Shown here: piece by piece, positions 61,106 through 64,000 of the stretch | Position numbering within the stretch: the stretch's first letter is position 1 | How the letters are laid out: every line of letters starts with the position of its first letter | NCBI GenBank assembly: GCA_900545925.1 | Contig: URAZ01000016.1 | Location: 1-64,000 of the forward strand | Source: an uncultured Eubacteriales bacterium | GTDB taxonomy: Bacteria; Bacillota; Clostridia; Oscillospirales; Oscillospiraceae | Direction of reading: 5' to 3' | DNA length: 64,000 nt | Program-made: the position numbers and the translations under genes | Notes under the pieces: model-generated | Database searches by the model: none | Told to the model about the DNA's origin: nothing | Seen by the model: only the letters and a program-made list of their open reading frames with translations

Positions 61106-61286
61106 CAGTTTTGTGCTGTCCATATTCAACCTGAGAGGTGGGACTGCTCAATCCGGGCGGTCCCATTGCTCAATTTACGAGGAACCGCTGATCAATTCCA
61201 CCGATCGAGCTGATTTTGCAGAGCGGCGTATACATTCGTGAAATAAATGGAATTACTCTTGGTACAAAGCAGCTTGGTTATAAGAT

Positions 61287-62762
61287 TCAGTACTTGCGCG
61301 ACAGCTGCGCCTCACACTCGGCGCGGCTGATCTCACCGGCGTTGCATTTGGCCATGAGCGCTGCATCCTTGTCACGCAGCTTGTACAGGGACATAACGGC
61401 AACGCCGAGGATGGTGCCGATCGCAGGGATCAGCATATAGACAATCCAGAGCGTATTCAGTGCGCTCTGCGGCTGAACGACATTCAGCGCAGCAAGCTCC
61501 TCAAAGCTGTCTGCCTCAACAGCGATCCAACTGGACAAACCGAGGATGAACAAGCCAAGGGAGGACGATATGCTTGCCGTGAGCTTGTTCAGGAAAGCGT
61601 TCAGCGAAAAGAAGATGCCGGAGCAGTCCTTGCCTGTCTTATAGCGCGTGTATTCGATTGTATCCGGCGTGAAGAAAGTTTTGGCAATGTTGGAAACATT
61701 GCCGGGTGCGGCCTGTAAAACAAGCAGGATTGTGATCAACACGAAATTACGATATCCGGCAAAGTAAATCAGCGAATAGATCAGCGCGCCGGAGAGACCG
61801 CAGACCATAAATACCTTTTTCTTTCCAAACCGGCGGCAGAGCCGCTCGGTATTCAGCTGCGCGATCAGCTGCGGGACAAACGCAATGGCGATTGGGATCA
61901 CGAGGATCATCGAATCTCCGTAGAGATAATAGGAGGCATAGGTACCGAGAGCGCTGCCGGTCTGAAGCCCGCTGAAGATCAGGGTGCTCAACAGGATGAT
62001 GGCCATATACTTGTTCGTTTTGATACACTCGAGCATATCCCGGAACGTGTAATGCTGTGTTTCCTGTTCGTTTTCGGCATTTTTCAGCTCGACGTTGTGC
62101 TCTTTTACCTTTGTTGCCAGCGGCAGCATCATAATAAAGAAGATCACGGAGGAAACGATCGCGACGGCACGCATGGAAAGGCCAACGTGCTCGCTGACGA
62201 GGAACATCCAGACGACACCGGCGAGAACCGTAAAGATACCGGACAAAATCCCCTTGAATTGCAAAATGCTGTTGCGTTCATCGACGTTGTCAGTCAGAGA
62301 GACGATCATGGAGTTCATCGGAACCTCTACGAGCGTATAGGACAGATCGTAGAGCAGATATGTAACCATGAACCAGCCGATTTTCAGCGCGTCAGACGCC
62401 TCCTGCGGCATCAGGAAGAAAATCACGGTAAAGATCGGGAAAAGGAAAAATGTTGCGCGGTACCACGGCAGGTATTTTCCCTCTCCGGCCAGCTTTCCCA
62501 GCAGCCGGTTGTTGCGGATGTTCAGCTTGTCGATCAGGAATCCAAAGATCACATCGTCGCAGGCGTCAATGATTTTGACGATTAAAATAGCAGCGGAGAT
62601 CTTGACCAGATTGATGCCCTGAAAGAGCAGAAACAGCGTCATAAATGCCGTGACAATATACCCCTCCAGCGTGCGGCCAAGGTCGCCGATATAATAATTC
62701 AGCCGTTCCGAACGGGTTGTCTGCCAGGTTTCCCGATTGACGGACGTTTTTTTCGTTTTCAT
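61287..62762 (-). CDS. GPH-family sugar:cation symporter
   Basis: A 491-residue transporter of the glycoside-pentoside-hexuronide family in MFS fold, with about twelve hydrophobic segments. N-terminal RLNYYIGDLGRTLEGYIVTA and the first cytoplasmic loop DACDDVIFGFLIDKLNIRNN match the family (D-D/N substrate and cation site). GGAGGATGAGGC precedes ATG. Its start overlaps the end of the tannase-family gene, so the two are co-transcribed, importing the released sugar. Confidence 0.88.
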   Translation of the reverse strand: MKTKKTSVNRETWQTTRSERLNYYIGDLGRTLEGYIVTAFMTLFLLFQGINLVKISAAILIVKIIDACDDVIFGFLIDKLNIRNNRLLGKLAGEGKYLPWYRATFFLFPIFTVIFFLMPQEASDALKIGWFMVTYLLYDLSYTLVEVPMNSMIVSLTDNVDERNSILQFKGILSGIFTVLAGVVWMFLVSEHVGLSMRAVAIVSSVIFFIMMLPLATKVKEHNVELKNAENEQETQHYTFRDMLECIKTNKYMAIILLSTLIFSGLQTGSALGTYASYYLYGDSMILVIPIAIAFVPQLIAQLNTERLCRRFGKKKVFMVCGLSGALIYSLIYFAGYRNFVLITILLVLQAAPGNVSNIAKTFFTPDTIEYTRYKTGKDCSGIFFSLNAFLNKLTASISSSLGLFILGLSSWIAVEADSFEELAALNVVQPQSALNTLWIVYMLIPAIGTILGVAVMSLYKLRDKDAALMAKCNAGEISRAECEAQLSRKY

Positions 62763-64000
62763 GCCTCATCCTCCTCATGATTCTGAATCGTGTATGGGAG
62801 CGCCTTATCTGTGCGGAGGGTATCGCCGTGTTTCCCTACCTGCACGGTACGGAGCGCCTGCGGCGCAGAGCCTGTTTCGACCCACGCGATCAGCGCCTGC
62901 ATGCCGTCTTTTTCTGTGATCCCGGGCGCGTGCCACCGGCAGCTTCCATGCCCGTCGCCCGGCGTGATATAAAGGCGGAAGAACTTTTCTGCCTTGTCCG
63001 CACCGACCTCGGAGAGCATTCTTCGGCAGTAATCCAGTGTTCCGTCCACCGGAATGAGCGGGTCATCGATCCCATGGTCGATCATCAGCTTGCCGCCATG
63101 CGCAGCAAATGGATGCAGATCAGCACTGTCGGCAGAAAAACGGGCCAGCTCAGTCACGCTCTGCCGGTGCAGGGATCGATACTGCGGAACCGTGAGCGAT
63201 TCAAACGTCTGCTTTGGATTTTTCGTGACCCAGCGCAGATAGTAGGTGCTGAGAAAAAACGGTCGCGGTTTGCCGGAAAGCGTGTAGTAAAATGCCCCGA
63301 TTGGGATGACCTTGTTCCAGAACAGGACGCCGGGGCGGAATCCGTACCAAAGGCGATTCCCAGCCTCATCCGTCGGCCCATCCCAGAGCTGCTTCATGAT
63401 GCGTGCATCTGCTTCGGTGATGCCGTTTGTGCCGACAAGGGTAACTGGGTCAAACGCCACGGGAGACAGACGGCGGTAATAGGCATCCTGTCCGCCGGCG
63501 CTGTTCTGCGCGGCCTCCATAAACTGCCGGATGCGCCGCTCGGAAAGAATATGCCGCTCGCTGTTCATGACTGCGACCGGCCACAGACCCTCCGGCAGGA
63601 AGCTGGTCCAGTTGATTGCCGGACATGATGCCCAGATCCCATTATAATCCGAAGGATACTCCTGTGCCAGTACCATTGCCTGCCTGCCGCCGCCGCTTCC
63701 GCCGTGAAAGTATGAATACTGCACCTGACGGCCGTGGAGCAGTTCGCAGACGGCTTTCCCGGCCAGCGTCATGAAATGCGTGCTTCTTCCGTGCCAGTTT
63801 TCAAGCCGCTCCATGTCGAGTGTGCCAGATTCCCTGTCCAGAGCCCATTCCTTTTCCCGGTTTGCCGCGTCCGTCGTTGCAGCGGCAAATCCGTTCATGA
63901 CCGCAAATGGCAGCGTCATGCCGCGCGAGGTATTGTTTGGGCGGGTAATATACTGCTCACCGCCGGTGGCGGTGCCTCCGCCTCCGGTGCCGATGAACCG
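62759..64000 (-). CDS. Tannase/feruloyl-esterase family protein, partial
   Basis: Coding enters from beyond the right edge (the frame is open to 64000: RFIGTGGGGTATGGEQYITR) and ends at 62759. The order SYFHGGSGGGRQAMVLAQEY (nucleophile elbow), PAINWTSFLPEG, MIDHGIDDPLIPV (catalytic D) and TPGDGHGSCRWHAP (catalytic H) fits the tannase/feruloyl esterase family. The usual CS-D-HC cysteines flanking the Ser and His are replaced by glycines. Hydrolyses ester-linked phenolic acids from plant glycosides; cytoplasmic or exported status cannot be judged without the N-terminus. Confidence 0.8.
   Translation of the reverse strand, partial: RFIGTGGGGTATGGEQYITRPNNTSRGMTLPFAVMNGFAAATTDAANREKEWALDRESGTLDMERLENWHGRSTHFMTLAGKAVCELLHGRQVQYSYFHGGSGGGRQAMVLAQEYPSDYNGIWASCPAINWTSFLPEGLWPVAVMNSERHILSERRIRQFMEAAQNSAGGQDAYYRRLSPVAFDPVTLVGTNGITEADARIMKQLWDGPTDEAGNRLWYGFRPGVLFWNKVIPIGAFYYTLSGKPRPFFLSTYYLRWVTKNPKQTFESLTVPQYRSLHRQSVTELARFSADSADLHPFAAHGGKLMIDHGIDDPLIPVDGTLDYCRRMLSEVGADKAEKFFRLYITPGDGHGSCRWHAPGITEKDGMQALIAWVETGSAPQALRTVQVGKHGDTLRTDKALPYTIQNHEEDEA

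Overview
The window looks like chromosomal DNA of a gut-type Clostridia/Oscillospiraceae-like Firmicute. This rests on strong AGGAGG-type ribosome binding sites, moderately GC-rich coding sequence, tightly overlapping operons, RepA_N/DUF6017 replication proteins, LplABC-type sugar importers and abundant remains of mobile DNA. The taxonomy is an inference; there is no rRNA, tRNA or CRISPR array in view.

Region 1 (1-3100) is debris of mobile elements: a frameshifted RecD-like helicase tail, a small HTH protein, a frameshifted RepA/DUF6017 replication initiator, an XRE repressor facing a good promoter with a 24-residue ORF, and an IS110 transposase stub.

Region 2 (3107-18500) is a coherent catabolic locus. 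A PrpR_N-type regulator with a degenerate AAA domain is divergent from an operon encoding a DUF1537 acid-sugar kinase, a DUF3798 lipoprotein, an ABC ATPase, two permeases, two M20 peptidases/amidohydrolases, an iron alcohol dehydrogenase, a DapA-family aldolase, a PdxA2-type dehydrogenase and a D-2-hydroxyacid dehydrogenase. Kinase plus PdxA2 is the established signature of four-carbon acid-sugar (threonate/erythronate) catabolism; the two peptidases suggest an amide-linked form of the substrate.

Region 3 (18501-19980) is a graveyard of gene ends (MATE transporter, AAA ATPase and others). Region 4 (about 20100-47940) is a large replication/recombination module of an integrative element or plasmid: RepA, S1-domain protein, SF2 helicase, DnaN-like clamp, SSB, MoxR ATPase plus VWA protein, N6 methylase, Rad52, SbcC-like ATPase, CHC2 primase, and a PRTRC-like set of JAB peptidase, ThiF/E1 and E2-like proteins. 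It carries a Fic/VbhA/XRE toxin cassette on the opposite strand and an AT-rich cargo of an AbiJ-like protein plus a possible PIN-like protein. Two near-identical promoter-to-terminator units (24674-24866 and 36476-36664) probably encode a duplicated small RNA. No relaxase or secretion genes fall inside the window.

Region 5 (48000-57034, mostly minus strand) is a plant-polysaccharide locus: LplA/LplB/LplC importer, GH78 alpha-L-rhamnosidase, metallo-beta-lactamase-fold hydrolase and GH43 enzyme, with a divergent TetR regulator. Region 6 (57035-61286) holds an esterase with a coupled small membrane protein and its own TetR regulator, then a scrapyard of serine recombinase pieces, a MITE, a truncated IS5-type element and a second RepA stub. 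Region 7 (61287-64000) is a GPH sugar transporter and a tannase/feruloyl-esterase-family protein running off the window.
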